A stretch of DNA of 64,000 nt from Bailinhaonella thermotolerans (lineage in GTDB: Bacteria; Actinomycetota; Actinomycetes; Streptosporangiales; Streptosporangiaceae). The number at the start of each line of letters is the position of its first letter. Within the stretch, counting starts at the first letter, position 1. The notes under the pieces were generated by a model. It was not told where the DNA came from, did not search any database, and worked only from the letters and a program-made list of their open reading frames with translations. The DNA is taken from NCBI RefSeq assembly GCF_003594875.1, contig NZ_QZEY01000001.1, forward strand, positions 868,001 through 932,000. The letters are read 5' to 3'. A program made the translations under genes and the position numbers. Below are positions 17,498 to 26,415 of the stretch, in pieces.

Positions 17498-18400
17498 ATG
17501 ACGACCGGCGACCGCGTCGCGATCGACGTCGGCGGGCTCCGCATGCGCTACGGCCGGGCCGACGTCCTGCACGACGTCACCTTCCAGGCCCGCCACGGCG
17601 AGGTGCCGGCCCTGCTGGGGCCCAACGGCGCGGGCAAGACCACGACCATCGAGATCCTGGAGGGCTTCCGCGCCCGGTCGCGGGGGCGGGTCCAGGTGCT
17701 GGGGACCGACCCGGCGCGCGGCGACGAGCGATGGCGCGCCCGGATCGGCGTCGTCCTCCAGTCCTGGCGCGACCACGGCCGGTGGCGCGTGCGCGAACTG
17801 CTCGCCCATCTCGGCTCCTACTACGCCCGCTACTCCGCCCCGGGGATCCCCCGCCCCTGGGACGCCGACGCGCTGATCGAGGCGGTCGGCCTGGCCCCGC
17901 ACGCGGGCAAGAAGATCAAGACGCTCTCGGGCGGCCAGCGGCGGCGGCTCGACGTGGCCATCGGCCTGGTGGGCCGTCCCGAGCTGCTGTTCCTCGACGA
18001 GCCCACGGCCGCGTTCGACCCCCAGGCCCGGCACGAGTTCCACGACCTCGTCCTGCGTCTGGTCCGCACCGGGGGCACCACCGTCCTGCTCACCACCCAC
18101 GACCTCGCCGAGGCCGAGAAACTGGCCGACCGCATCCTGGTCCTCGACGGCGGACGCGTCATCGCCGACGGCACCGGCGCCGAGCTCGCCCGCCGCATCG
18201 CCGGCCCCGACGAGGTGCGCTGGGTGCTCGGCGGGCGCCGCCACGTCGAGAAGACCGAGGACTCCACGGCGTTCGCCCGCGACCTGTTCGCGCGGCACGG
18301 CGCCGCCGTACGGGAGCTGGAGGTCCGCCGGGCCTCGCTGGAGCAGACCTATCTGGCCCTGGTGCGCCGCGCCGAGGCCGCCACTGAGGCCCCCCGATGA
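17498..18400 (+). CDS. ABC exporter ATP-binding protein
   Basis: A 300-residue ABC-2-type exporter ATPase. Walker A is LLGPNGAGKTTT near residue 43, the Q-loop lies in IGVVLQSWRDH, the signature is TLSGGQRRRLDVAIGL, Walker B ELLFLDEPTAAFDP (AAF replaces the usual TGL in the D-loop) and the switch is TTHDLAEAEKL. The C-terminal region (about 230-300) resembles DrrA. It is the third gene of the HTH/ClpN operon and overlaps the permease by 4 bp (ATGA). Its likely task is export of a drug or metabolite whose presence relieves control by the HTH pair. Confidence 0.93.
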   Translation: MTTGDRVAIDVGGLRMRYGRADVLHDVTFQARHGEVPALLGPNGAGKTTTIEILEGFRARSRGRVQVLGTDPARGDERWRARIGVVLQSWRDHGRWRVRELLAHLGSYYARYSAPGIPRPWDADALIEAVGLAPHAGKKIKTLSGGQRRRLDVAIGLVGRPELLFLDEPTAAFDPQARHEFHDLVLRLVRTGGTTVLLTTHDLAEAEKLADRILVLDGGRVIADGTGAELARRIAGPDEVRWVLGGRRHVEKTEDSTAFARDLFARHGAAVRELEVRRASLEQTYLALVRRAEAATEAPR

Positions 18401-19242
18401 GCCCCTTCGCCGCCGTCCTGCGCGCGGGGCTGTCCCGCGGCCTGATCGAGCTGCGGCAGTCGTTCACCAACGGTCCCGACCTGGTCTCCCACTTCCTGTG
18501 GCCGGGACTGATGGTGGCGGCCATGTTCTTCCTGCGCGACCTGCCGTACGCCGGCGGCGGGCTCCTGCTGGGCACGCTGGCGCTGCCCGGGATCCTCGGG
18601 ATGAACGCCGCGACCGGCCTGATCGCCATGAGCCAGCAGCTCACCGCCGACCGTGAGGACGGGACCCTGCTGCGGGCCCGGGCGACCCCGCACGGGATGC
18701 CCGCCTACCTCATCGGCAAGGTGATCTCGGTGTCCGGCGGCCTGCTGGCCGACCTGGTCATCTTCCTGGTGCCCGCCGTGCTCATCGTGCGGGGCCTGTC
18801 GGCCGGCCCGGACGCCTGGCCGACCCTGGCCTGGGTGCTCGGGCTGGGCCTGGTGGCGACCCTGCCGCTGGGCGCCGTCCTGGGGTCGGCGTTCTCCGGC
18901 GCCCGCGGTCAGGGGGTCGTCCAGCTCCTGTTCCTCGCGGTGATCGGGATCTCCGGGATCTTCTATCCGATCACCGCCCTGCCCGGCTGGCTTCAGTGGG
19001 CCGCCCAGCTCTTCCCCGTCTACTGGATGGGCCTCGGCACCCGCTCGGCCCTGCTGCCCGACGCCGCCGCCGCGATCGAGATCGGCGGCTCCTGGCGGCA
19101 TCTGGAGACGGCCGGCGTCCTGGGCGCGTGGGCGGTCCTCGGCCTGCTCGTGGCCCCGGCCGTGCTCCGCCGCATGGCGCGCCGGGAGTCCGGCTCCGCC
19201 GTGGAGGCCCGCCGGGAGCGCGCTCTCCAGCGCGTCGGCTGA
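18397..19242 (+). CDS. ABC-2 type permease
   Basis: A 281-residue permease with about six hydrophobic helices, for example HFLWPGLMVAAMFFL, GLLADLVIFLVPAVLIV, VLGLGLVATLPLGAVLG, LLFLAVIGISGIFYPI and GVLGAWAVLGLLVAPAVL. The ABC2-membrane motif near ISGIFYPITALPGWLQW is present. It partners the preceding ATPase, with overlapping ATGA. A hairpin (19256-19294) lies between it and the convergent GH13 gene. Confidence 0.9.
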   Translation: MSPFAAVLRAGLSRGLIELRQSFTNGPDLVSHFLWPGLMVAAMFFLRDLPYAGGGLLLGTLALPGILGMNAATGLIAMSQQLTADREDGTLLRARATPHGMPAYLIGKVISVSGGLLADLVIFLVPAVLIVRGLSAGPDAWPTLAWVLGLGLVATLPLGAVLGSAFSGARGQGVVQLLFLAVIGISGIFYPITALPGWLQWAAQLFPVYWMGLGTRSALLPDAAAAIEIGGSWRHLETAGVLGAWAVLGLLVAPAVLRRMARRESGSAVEARRERALQRVG

Positions 19243-19255
19243 ACCCGGACCGGTG

Positions 19256-19294
19256 GCCCCGCCGCGCCGGGCTGGGCACCGGTCGCGGCGGGGC
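19256..19294. terminator. Hairpin between convergent permease and GH13 genes
   Basis: An 11-bp perfect stem GCCCCGCCGCG / CGCGGCGGGGC with a 17-nt loop lies in the 59-bp gap between two converging genes. No U tract follows. Confidence 0.55.
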
Positions 19295-19301
19295 GGGCGG
19301 G

Positions 19302-20981
19302 TCAGGAGGCGGGGTGGCCGGAGGGGACGTGGTGGCGGGGGGTGGCGCGGAGCCAGCGGCAGCCGTACGGCGGGAGGCGGAAGGTGACGCGGCCGTCCGC
19401 GCCGACGGGGGTGGTGCCGTCGGTGAGGAGGTCGGTCAGCTCGCGGCCGTCGTCGAGGCCGTCGAGGGTGAGCGTGACCTCGGTCTCGGCGTCGCCGAGG
19501 TTGTGGAGGGCGACGACGCAGCCGCCGTCGGCGTCGGCGCGGACGGCGAGCACCGGGTCGGCGCCGGAGTCGAGCACCTGGTAGTCGCCCCAGGCCAGTT
19601 CGGGGCACTCGCGGTACCGCTCGATCAGCATGGTGATCCACGCGAGCAGGGATTCGGGGTCGCGGCGCTGGTCGCTCACGTTGACGTGCGCGGCGCCGTA
19701 CTCCCCCTCGACGGGCGGGATGGGGAAGCGGGCGGGGTCGGCCGTGGAGAAGCCGCCGCCCGGGCCCGGGGTCCACTGCATGGGCGGGCGCACGGCCAGG
19801 CGGGCCTCGGCCTCCAGGTTCTCGCTCATGCCGATCTCCTCGCCGTAGAAGAGGACCGGGGTGCCCGGGAGCGAGAAGAGCAGGCTGTAGACCATCTTGA
19901 CGTGCCGCATGTCGCCGCCGAGCATCGCCGGCAGCCGCCGCCGCAGCCCCCGGCCGTACAACTGCATGTCCTTCTCCGGGCCGAAGGCGTCGAAGACCTC
20001 CTGGCGCTCGTCGTCGGAGAGCTTGTCCAAGGTGAGCTCGTCGTGGTTGCGGGCGAAGGTGGCCCACTGGCCGTCACGCGGCGCGCGGGGGCGCTCGCGC
20101 AGGGAGGAGGCGAGCGGCCCGGCGTGGCGGCGGGCGAGCGAGAGGTACATCCGCTGCATCGAGATGAAGTCGAAGCACATGGTCAGCTCGTCGCCGCCGC
20201 CGTAGAACTCCATCGTGTCGGGGTAGGGCAGGTTGACCTCCCCGAGCAGGATGGCCTGGCCGTCGCGGCGGGAGAGGAAGGCGCGCAGCTCGGCGAGGTA
20301 GCCGTGCGGGTCGGGGAGCTTGGCCGCGTCGAGCTGGCCCTTGGTCTCCAGCAGGAACGGCACCGCGTCCACGCGGAACCCGGACAGCCCCAGCTCCATC
20401 CAGAAGCCCATGATCCGGGAGATCTCGTCGCGGACGGCGGGGTTGGCGATGTTCAGGTCGGGCTGGTGCCGGTAGAAGCGGTGCAGGTAGTACTGGCCGG
20501 ACTTCTCGTCGTACTCCCACAGGCTGGTCTCCCGGTCCGGGAAGGTGATGCCGGTGGGCCCGTCCTCGGGGATCTCGTCGCGCCAGACGAACCAGTCGCG
20601 GTACGGCGACTCGCGGCTCTCGCGGGCGGACAGGAACCAGGGGTGCTGGTCGGAGACGTGGTTCACGACGAGGTCGGCGATGACGCGCATGCCCCGGTCG
20701 CGCGCGGTGCGGATGAACTCGACGAAGTCGCCGAGGGTGCCGAGCCGGGGGTCCACGGAGTAGAAGTCGGTGATGTCGTACCCGTCGTCCAGGTCGGGCG
20801 AGGGGTAGAACGGCATGAGCCAGATGCAGGTCACGCCGAGCCGGTCGAGGTGGTCGATCTGCTGGGTGAGGCCGGGGAAGTCCCCGACTCCGTCGCCGTT
20901 GCCGTCCTTGTAGGTCTCGACGTCCAGGCAGTAGATGACGGCGTTCTTCCACCACAGGTCGGAGGTGTGGGTGAGCTTCAC
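19302..20981 (-). CDS. GH13 alpha-glucosidase/trehalose-synthase-like enzyme
   Basis: A 559-residue glycoside hydrolase family 13 protein with the full catalytic set: region I DLVVNH (103-108), region II GFRVDAV with nucleophile D205, region III GEVN with acid/base E248, and region IV RNHDEL with D314. Its overall look (LWWKNAVIYCLDVETYKDGNGDGVGDF) is that of trehalose synthase or maltose glucosyltransferase, but it lacks the fused maltokinase domain. The exact reaction is not determined. The GTG at 20981 overlaps the stop of the upstream oxidoreductase gene by 4 bp (GTGA), so the pair is translationally coupled. Confidence 0.9.
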   Translation of the reverse strand: MKLTHTSDLWWKNAVIYCLDVETYKDGNGDGVGDFPGLTQQIDHLDRLGVTCIWLMPFYPSPDLDDGYDITDFYSVDPRLGTLGDFVEFIRTARDRGMRVIADLVVNHVSDQHPWFLSARESRESPYRDWFVWRDEIPEDGPTGITFPDRETSLWEYDEKSGQYYLHRFYRHQPDLNIANPAVRDEISRIMGFWMELGLSGFRVDAVPFLLETKGQLDAAKLPDPHGYLAELRAFLSRRDGQAILLGEVNLPYPDTMEFYGGGDELTMCFDFISMQRMYLSLARRHAGPLASSLRERPRAPRDGQWATFARNHDELTLDKLSDDERQEVFDAFGPEKDMQLYGRGLRRRLPAMLGGDMRHVKMVYSLLFSLPGTPVLFYGEEIGMSENLEAEARLAVRPPMQWTPGPGGGFSTADPARFPIPPVEGEYGAAHVNVSDQRRDPESLLAWITMLIERYRECPELAWGDYQVLDSGADPVLAVRADADGGCVVALHNLGDAETEVTLTLDGLDDGRELTDLLTDGTTPVGADGRVTFRLPPYGCRWLRATPRHHVPSGHPAS

Positions 20982-21946
20982 GAGGGGTTCCCTTCGAGCC
21001 GGGGCAGCACCTTCTCCCCGAAGGCGTCGATGAACGCGGACTGCTCGCGGCCGACGTGGTGCAGGTACACCTCGTCGAACCCGAGTGCGGCCAGCTCCGC
21101 GAGCCAGGCGGCGTGCCGCCCGGGGTCGGCGGAGACGTACACGGCCTTGGCGACCGCCTGGGGCGTGACGTGCTCGGAGATCGCGTCGAAGACCTCGGCG
21201 GTCTCGACGTCCCAGCACACCGGGGGCGGGAAGACGTTGGACCGCCACTGGTGGTGCGCGATGGCCAGGGCCTCGTCCTCGGTCTCGGCCCAGCTCAGGT
21301 GCACCTGCAGGCACACCTTGCCGCGCCCGCCCGCGTCGCGGTACTCGCCGATCACCCGCCGCAGGTGGTCGTGCGGCGCGTTCACGGTGATCAGCCCGTC
21401 CGCCCACCCGGCGCACCAGCGGGCGGTCTCGGCGCTGACGGCGGCCCCGACCAGCGGCGGCGGCGTCTCGGGCCGGGTCCACAGCCGCGCCCGGTCCACG
21501 GTCACCAGCCCGTCGTGGCTGACCTCCTCCCCCGCCAGCAGAGCCCGGATGACGCCCGCGCACTCCAGCAGCCGCGCGTTGCGCACGTCCTTGCGCGGCC
21601 ACCCGCCGCCGGTGATGTGCTCGTTGCTGGCCTCGCCGCTCCCGAGCGCGGCCCAGAACCGGCCGGGGTACATCGCGGCGAGGGTGCCGATCGCCTGCGC
21701 GGTGATGGCCGGGTGGTACCGCTGCCCCGGTGCGGTCACCACGCCGAACGGCAGGGCGGTGGCCTGCATCGCGGCGCCCAGCCAGGCCCAGGCGAACCCC
21801 GACTCCCCCTGCCGGGCGCTCCAGGGCGAGAAGTGGTCGGAGCACATGGCGGCCTCGAACCCGGCCTCCTCCGCCCGGACGACGGCCGCCACCAGTTCCG
21901 AGGGATGAACCTGCTCATGCGAGGCGTGAAACCCATAGACCGTCAT
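20978..21946 (-). CDS. LLM-class flavin/F420-dependent oxidoreductase
   Basis: A 322-residue luciferase-like (TIM-barrel) oxidoreductase, closest in feel to the TIGR03885 family found beside alpha-amylase-type genes. Landmarks: HASHEQVHPSEL at the N-terminus, AEEAGFEAAMCSDHFSPW, the non-prolyl cis-peptide region GVVTAPGQRYHP, GTLAAMYPGRFWAALGSGE and GFDEVYLHHVG near the end. The cofactor is FMN or F420. The coupling to a GH13 enzyme suggests a role in redox chemistry of a sugar or glycoside; the substrate is unknown. Confidence 0.88.
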   Translation of the reverse strand: MTVYGFHASHEQVHPSELVAAVVRAEEAGFEAAMCSDHFSPWSARQGESGFAWAWLGAAMQATALPFGVVTAPGQRYHPAITAQAIGTLAAMYPGRFWAALGSGEASNEHITGGGWPRKDVRNARLLECAGVIRALLAGEEVSHDGLVTVDRARLWTRPETPPPLVGAAVSAETARWCAGWADGLITVNAPHDHLRRVIGEYRDAGGRGKVCLQVHLSWAETEDEALAIAHHQWRSNVFPPPVCWDVETAEVFDAISEHVTPQAVAKAVYVSADPGRHAAWLAELAALGFDEVYLHHVGREQSAFIDAFGEKVLPRLEGNPS

Positions 21947-22107
21947 GGCGCGGTCTTTACCCGCCCTTGGCGTACCGATTCCCTCGTGTCACGATCTCTC
22001 GGCTTTCGTACGGCCACCGCCGGGGCGCGGGCAAGCTCCCCGCGTGCGTCCGCCGGCGGGGCCGGCGCGAGCCGTACGGCTGGGACGAGCGTGGCAGACT
22101 CGAAGTC

Positions 22108-22956
22108 ATGTATCCCAGTTCCGTTCTTGGCGAGTTTCTGCGATCCCGGCGCGCCCGGCGCCGCCCGGAGGACGTGGGGCTGGGTGCCGGGGTGAGGCGC
22201 CGGCGGGTGGCCGGACTGCGCCGGGAGGAACTGGCCTCGCTCGCCGGGGTCAGCGTCGGCTACTACACGCGGCTGGAGCAGGGCCTGAGCCCGAACGTCT
22301 CCGAGGAGGTCCTGGACTCGGTGGCCCGGGTGCTGGGGCTGGACGACGTGGAGGCGGCCCACCTGCGCCGGCTGGCGAGGGCGTCGCGCGCCCGGGGGGA
22401 GGCACGGCCCGAACGCTTGCGCCCGGGCGTGAGACTGATGGTGGACGCCTTCACCGAAGCGCCCGCCATCGCCGTGGGGAGGCGGGGGGACATCCTGGCG
22501 TGGAACCGGCCGGCGCACGCCCTGCTGGCTCCGCACTGGCCGTTCGAGGGCGGGGAGAAGCCGAACTTCATCCGTCTGGACTTCCTGGAGCTGGAGTTCT
22601 CTCGGAGTCTGTACGTCGATTGGGAGCAGAAGGCCCGCGATGACATCGCCTATCTGGCGGGCGCGCTGAGCAGGTTCCCCGGGGACGAAGGCCTGACCGG
22701 GCTGATCGAGGAGCTGCGGGCGCTCAGCCCGGAGTTCCGCGCGATGTGGGCCGAGCACCCGGTGAGCGACTGCGCGTCGATCACCCGGGAGTACCGGCAC
22801 CCGGAGGTGGGACCGATGTGGCTCACCGCCGAGTTCCTGCGCACGCCCGACGACGAGGGCCAGGGCGTGACGGTCTTCCAGGCCGAGGTGGGCTCGCCGT
22901 CGCACGAGCGGTTGCGGCGGCTGGCCCGGCTCGTGGCCGCCGGGGCGGCCGGATAG
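22108..22956 (+). CDS. XRE-family regulator with MmyB-like ligand domain
   Basis: A 282-residue regulator. The N-terminal Cro/CI helix-turn-helix (about 10-85) contains RRRVAGLRREELASLAGVS and YYTRLEQGLSPNVSEEVLDSVARVLGL. The C-terminal domain (about 100-275) is of the MmyB type that often binds a small ligand, with ILAWNRPAHALL and the ending RLARLVAAG. The ATG at 22108 is set by homology; no good ribosome site is seen. It is convergent with an MFS drug pump, and such regulator/oxidoreductase or pump neighbours are common, but no operator was identified. Confidence 0.9.
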   Translation: MYPSSVLGEFLRSRRARRRPEDVGLGAGVRRRRVAGLRREELASLAGVSVGYYTRLEQGLSPNVSEEVLDSVARVLGLDDVEAAHLRRLARASRARGEARPERLRPGVRLMVDAFTEAPAIAVGRRGDILAWNRPAHALLAPHWPFEGGEKPNFIRLDFLELEFSRSLYVDWEQKARDDIAYLAGALSRFPGDEGLTGLIEELRALSPEFRAMWAEHPVSDCASITREYRHPEVGPMWLTAEFLRTPDDEGQGVTVFQAEVGSPSHERLRRLARLVAAGAAG

Positions 22957-22992
22957 GCCGCGGCCCGGCGAGGGGTGTCCTCGCCTGGCCGG

Positions 22993-23036
22993 TGGCGTGG
23001 AGGCCGCCTTCGGTTGGCGTGGAGGCCGCCTTCGGT
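22993..23036. repeat. Perfect 22-bp tandem duplication
   Basis: Two identical adjacent copies (22993-23014 and 23015-23036; core GGAGGCCGCCTTCGG) stand between the convergent XRE and MFS genes. The second copy ends on the first base of the MFS stop codon complement (23036-23038). Confidence 0.9.
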
Positions 23037-24577
23037 CACGGGGCCGGTGAGTGCCCGGCCGGTCGGCCGCTGGACTGCCCGGCGGGCTGGGCGGTGGACC
23101 GCCCGGCGGGGCGTGCGGTGGGCTGCCGGGACGGTCGTCCGGTGGCCTGGCCGGCCGTCCGGCCGGCGTCCGACCCGCGGAGCAGGACACCGCCGGCGGC
23201 GGCGCCGAGCAGCGCGACCGCGCCGGCCGCCAGGAAGGCCGCGTGCAGGCCGCCCAGGGTGGCCGCCGTCCCGGTCGTGACCGGGGCGAGCGCCTCGGCA
23301 CGGGCCGCGACGATCGCCATGAGCCCGGCCACGCCGACGGCGCCGACGAAGGTGGGCATCTGGGCGAGGCCGCCGGCGACGCCCTGGTCCGACTCGTCGA
23401 GGCCGGAGGTGATCGTCGTGATGACGGCCACGACCGTCAGGACGTGCCCGAAGCCCATCGTGGCCGAGGTCGCCAGCAGCAGGGCGAGCCCGCCCTCGGC
23501 GGGCAGGAACACCATCGCCGCGGTGCCGGCCGCCTGTGCCGTCAGACCCGTCACGATCACGGCGACCGCGCCCCGCCCGCTGATGAGCCGGGCCGCGAGC
23601 CCCCCGCCGAGCAGGGCGGCCACACCCTCGCCGAGGAAGCCGAGCCCGGTCTGCAGCGGGGAGTACCCCAGGACGTCCTGCATGTAGACGCTGAGCAGCA
23701 GCGTCGCCCCGCCGCACATCCCGAAGGTGACCAGTCCGACCGTCATCCCCCACTTCACGGTCGTACGGCGGAGCAGCCGCAGCGGGACGAGCGGGGCCGC
23801 GGACCGGGCCTCGGCGGCCAGGAAGGAGCCGAGGAGCACCACCGCGGCCGCGAGCGTCGCCAGGGTGGGGGCGCTGCCCCAACCGGCCTCGCCGGCGGAG
23901 GAGATGCCGTAGACCAGGGCGAACAGCCCGCCGCTCGCCAGGATCGCGCCGGGGACGTCCAGCCGGGCGCGGCTCCGCCGGGCCGTCTCACGGACCACGG
24001 TGAGCGCGCCGAGCAGGACCAGGACGCCGATGCCGAACAGGATGAGCATCGTCCAGCGCCAGTTCAGGCCACTGGTGATGAGGCCGCCGCCGATCGTGCC
24101 GATGACGAACCCCAGCGAGAGCACCGCCCCGTTGACCCCCATGGCCCTGGTGCGCCGCGGCCCCTCGGGGAACGCGGCGGTCATCAGCGCCAGCGCGGTC
24201 GGGCCGATCATGGCGGCCGCGACTCCCTGCCCCGCCCGCGCGGCCACCAGCGGCCCGGGGTATGGGGCGAGCCCGGCGATCAGCGAGAACACGGCGAAGG
24301 CCACCACCCCGGCGATGAACAGCCGCCGCCGGCCGATCATGTCGGACGCCCGGGCGAACAGCGGCATCAGCGCGGCCGTCGGCAGCAGGCAGGCGGTGGC
24401 CACCCACTGGAGCGCGGACGCGCTGGAGAAGCCGAGATCCCGGCCGATCTCCGGGAGCGCCACCGTGATGATCGAGTAGTCCAGCCCGGTCATGAACGTC
24501 GCGCCGCACAGGGTGAGGAGGATGAGCCACCCGCGCGTCCCGAGCCGGACTCCACTTCGAAGCGTCTCAGTCGTCAT
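23036..24577 (-). CDS. MFS drug transporter, 14-helix DHA2 family
   Basis: A 513-residue major-facilitator exporter of the EmrB/QacA type with about 14 hydrophobic helices. The first helix contains FMTGLDYSIITVALPEIGRD; the family motif A region ARASDMIGRRRLF and motif C region GVNGAVLSLGFVIGTIGGGL are present. The tail after about residue 460 is a low-complexity Arg/Pro/Gly/Thr/Ser/Gln repeat (RPAGRSTAQPAGQS type) with GC-rich tandem DNA. The ATG at 24577 is preferred over an upstream ATG because the conserved fold starts soon after. Probably proton-driven multidrug export. Confidence 0.92.
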   Translation of the reverse strand: MTTETLRSGVRLGTRGWLILLTLCGATFMTGLDYSIITVALPEIGRDLGFSSASALQWVATACLLPTAALMPLFARASDMIGRRRLFIAGVVAFAVFSLIAGLAPYPGPLVAARAGQGVAAAMIGPTALALMTAAFPEGPRRTRAMGVNGAVLSLGFVIGTIGGGLITSGLNWRWTMLILFGIGVLVLLGALTVVRETARRSRARLDVPGAILASGGLFALVYGISSAGEAGWGSAPTLATLAAAVVLLGSFLAAEARSAAPLVPLRLLRRTTVKWGMTVGLVTFGMCGGATLLLSVYMQDVLGYSPLQTGLGFLGEGVAALLGGGLAARLISGRGAVAVIVTGLTAQAAGTAAMVFLPAEGGLALLLATSATMGFGHVLTVVAVITTITSGLDESDQGVAGGLAQMPTFVGAVGVAGLMAIVAARAEALAPVTTGTAATLGGLHAAFLAAGAVALLGAAAGGVLLRGSDAGRTAGQATGRPSRQPTARPAGRSTAQPAGQSSGRPAGHSPAP

Positions 24578-24750
24578 GCGGACCAGATTGCGGCCGGCCG
24601 GAAAGACCAGCCAGATCTCCGCTGAGGGTACATCTGGCAGGTGCACTCTGAGGCGGCCCGCTGCCCGGCCCCGGGCGTCGCGGTTCCGCGATGCCCGCCG
24701 CGCGGGGCGGGCCGCCCCGGCTGCCCCCGGCGCCGGCCGTACGGAAGGGA

Positions 24751-24783
24751 AAGGGCGCGTCCCCGTCGCGGGGACGCGCCCTT
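24751..24783 (-). terminator. Hairpin terminator downstream of dop
   Basis: A perfect 14-bp stem AAGGGCGCGTCCCC / GGGGACGCGCCCTT with a 5-nt loop begins 22 nt after the dop stop. On the minus strand it is followed by TCCCTT, a modest pyrimidine tail. Confidence 0.8.
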
Positions 24784-24805
24784 GTGAACGCCGGAGCGGC
24801 GGGTG

Positions 24806-26320
24806 TCACTCGCCGGTGAGGGCGGTGACGAGGTCGGCGGCGGTGCGGCAGCGGTCGAGGAGCCGGCCGACGTGGGCCTTGGTGCCGCGCAGGGGCTCAA
24901 GGGTGGGGACGCGCTGCAGGGACTCGCGCCCGGGGATGTCGAAGATCACCGAGTCCCAGGAGGCGGCGGCCACCGCGTCGCTGTACTGGCGCAGGCAGCG
25001 CCCGCGGAAGTAGGCGCGGGTGTCCTCGGGCGGGTTCTCGATCGCGCGCTCGACCTCGGCCTCGTCGATCAGCCGCTTCATGCTGCCGCGCGCGACCAGC
25101 CGGTTGTACAGGCCGCGCTCGGGGCGCAGGTCGGAGTACTGCAGGTCGACGAGCTGGAGCCGGGGGTGGGACCAGGGGATGTCGTCGCGGCTGCGGTAGC
25201 CCTCCAGCAGCGACAGCTTGGCCACCCAGTCCAGCTCGCTCTTGAGCTGCATGGGGTCGTCGGCCAGCCGGGTGAGGACCGACTCCCAGCGGTCGAGGAC
25301 GTCCTTGGTCATGTCGTCCACGTCGGTGCCGAAGCGGTCCTCGACGTACTTGCGGGCCTGCTCGAGGTACTCCATCTGGAGCTGCACGGCGGTCATCTTG
25401 CGGCCGTCGCGGAGGGAGATCTCGTGCTTGCAGGTCGGGTCGTGGGAGACCGCGCGCAGCGCCGCGACCGGCAGGTCCACCGACAGGTCCACGGTGAGGA
25501 ACCCGTCCTCGATCATGGCCAGGACCAGCGACGTGGTGCCGAGCTTGAGGTACGTCGAGATCTCGGACATGTTGGCGTCGCCGATGATGACGTGCAGCCG
25601 GCGGTACTTCTCGGGGTCGGCGTGCGGCTCGTCGCGGGTGTTGATGATCGGCCGCTTGAGGGTGGTCTCCAGCCCCACCTCGACCTCGAAGAAGTCGGCG
25701 CGCTGGCTGATCTGGAAGCCCTCGCCCCGGGAGTCCTGCCCGATGCCGACGCGCCCGGCCCCGCACACGACCTGGCGCGAGACGAAGAACGGGGTCAGGT
25801 GCCGCACGATGTCGGCGAACGGCGTGGCCCGCCGCATCAGGTAATTCTCGTGGCAGCCGTAGGAGGCGCCCTTGTTGTCGGTGTTGTTCTTGTAGAGCTG
25901 GATGGGGGCGTTGCCGGGCATCTGCGAGGCCCGCTGGGCGGCGTCGGCCATGACCCGCTCGCCCGCCTTGTCCCACACCACGGCGGCGCGGGGGTTGGTG
26001 CACTCCGGCGTGGAGTACTCCGGGTGGGCGTGGTCCACGTAGAGCCGCGCGCCGTTGGTGAGTATGACGTTGGCCAGCCCCAGGTCCTCGTCGGTGAGCT
26101 GGCTGGGGTCGGCCACCTCTCTCGCCAGGTCGAACCCGCGCGCGTCGCGCAGCGGGTTCTCCTCCTCGAAGTCCCATCTCGCCCGCCGCGCCCGCGCCGC
26201 CGAGGCCGCGAGGTAGGCGTTCACGACCTGGGAGGAGGTCACCATAGCGTTGGCGCCGGGCTGGCCGGGCACGGAGATTCCGTACTCGGTCTCGATACCC
26301 ATGACCCGCCGTACCGTCAT
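24806..26320 (-). CDS. dop: Pup deamidase/depupylase Dop
   Basis: A 504-residue carboxylate-amine-ligase-fold enzyme that deamidates the C-terminal Gln of Pup and also removes Pup from substrates. Diagnostics: [16 protein letters not shown] at the start (ATP/Mg glutamates), the Dop-specific insertion after [14 protein letters not shown], the active-site aspartate in [13 protein letters not shown] and the highly conserved [12 protein letters not shown]. The insertion loop and the [11 protein letters not shown] block distinguish it from the ligase PafA, which is absent from the window. The ATG at 26320 gives the canonical N-terminus. It is separated from pup and arc by unrelated cassettes on both sides. 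Confidence 0.97.
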   Translation of the reverse strand: MTVRRVMGIETEYGISVPGQPGANAMVTSSQVVNAYLAASAARARRARWDFEEENPLRDARGFDLAREVADPSQLTDEDLGLANVILTNGARLYVDHAHPEYSTPECTNPRAAVVWDKAGERVMADAAQRASQMPGNAPIQLYKNNTDNKGASYGCHENYLMRRATPFADIVRHLTPFFVSRQVVCGAGRVGIGQDSRGEGFQISQRADFFEVEVGLETTLKRPIINTRDEPHADPEKYRRLHVIIGDANMSEISTYLKLGTTSLVLAMIEDGFLTVDLSVDLPVAALRAVSHDPTCKHEISLRDGRKMTAVQLQMEYLEQARKYVEDRFGTDVDDMTKDVLDRWESVLTRLADDPMQLKSELDWVAKLSLLEGYRSRDDIPWSHPRLQLVDLQYSDLRPERGLYNRLVARGSMKRLIDEAEVERAIENPPEDTRAYFRGRCLRQYSDAVAAASWDSVIFDIPGRESLQRVPTLEPLRGTKAHVGRLLDRCRTAADLVTALTGE

Positions 26321-26415
26321 CAGCACCCCTGACCCTTCAGCGTCATGTCCCCGAGCCTAGACCTTTCCCCGCCGTTATCGACCCCACAGTTGCCGCCGGT
26401 ACCGGCGCGCGTGTC

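Noticed and set aside
24806-26320. Reading the 24.8-26.3 kb gene as the Pup ligase PafA
   Set aside because: The N-terminal [10 protein letters not shown] is shared by both, but the insertion after [10 protein letters not shown] and the [11 protein letters not shown] block are Dop features. No PafA-like gene was seen in the window.
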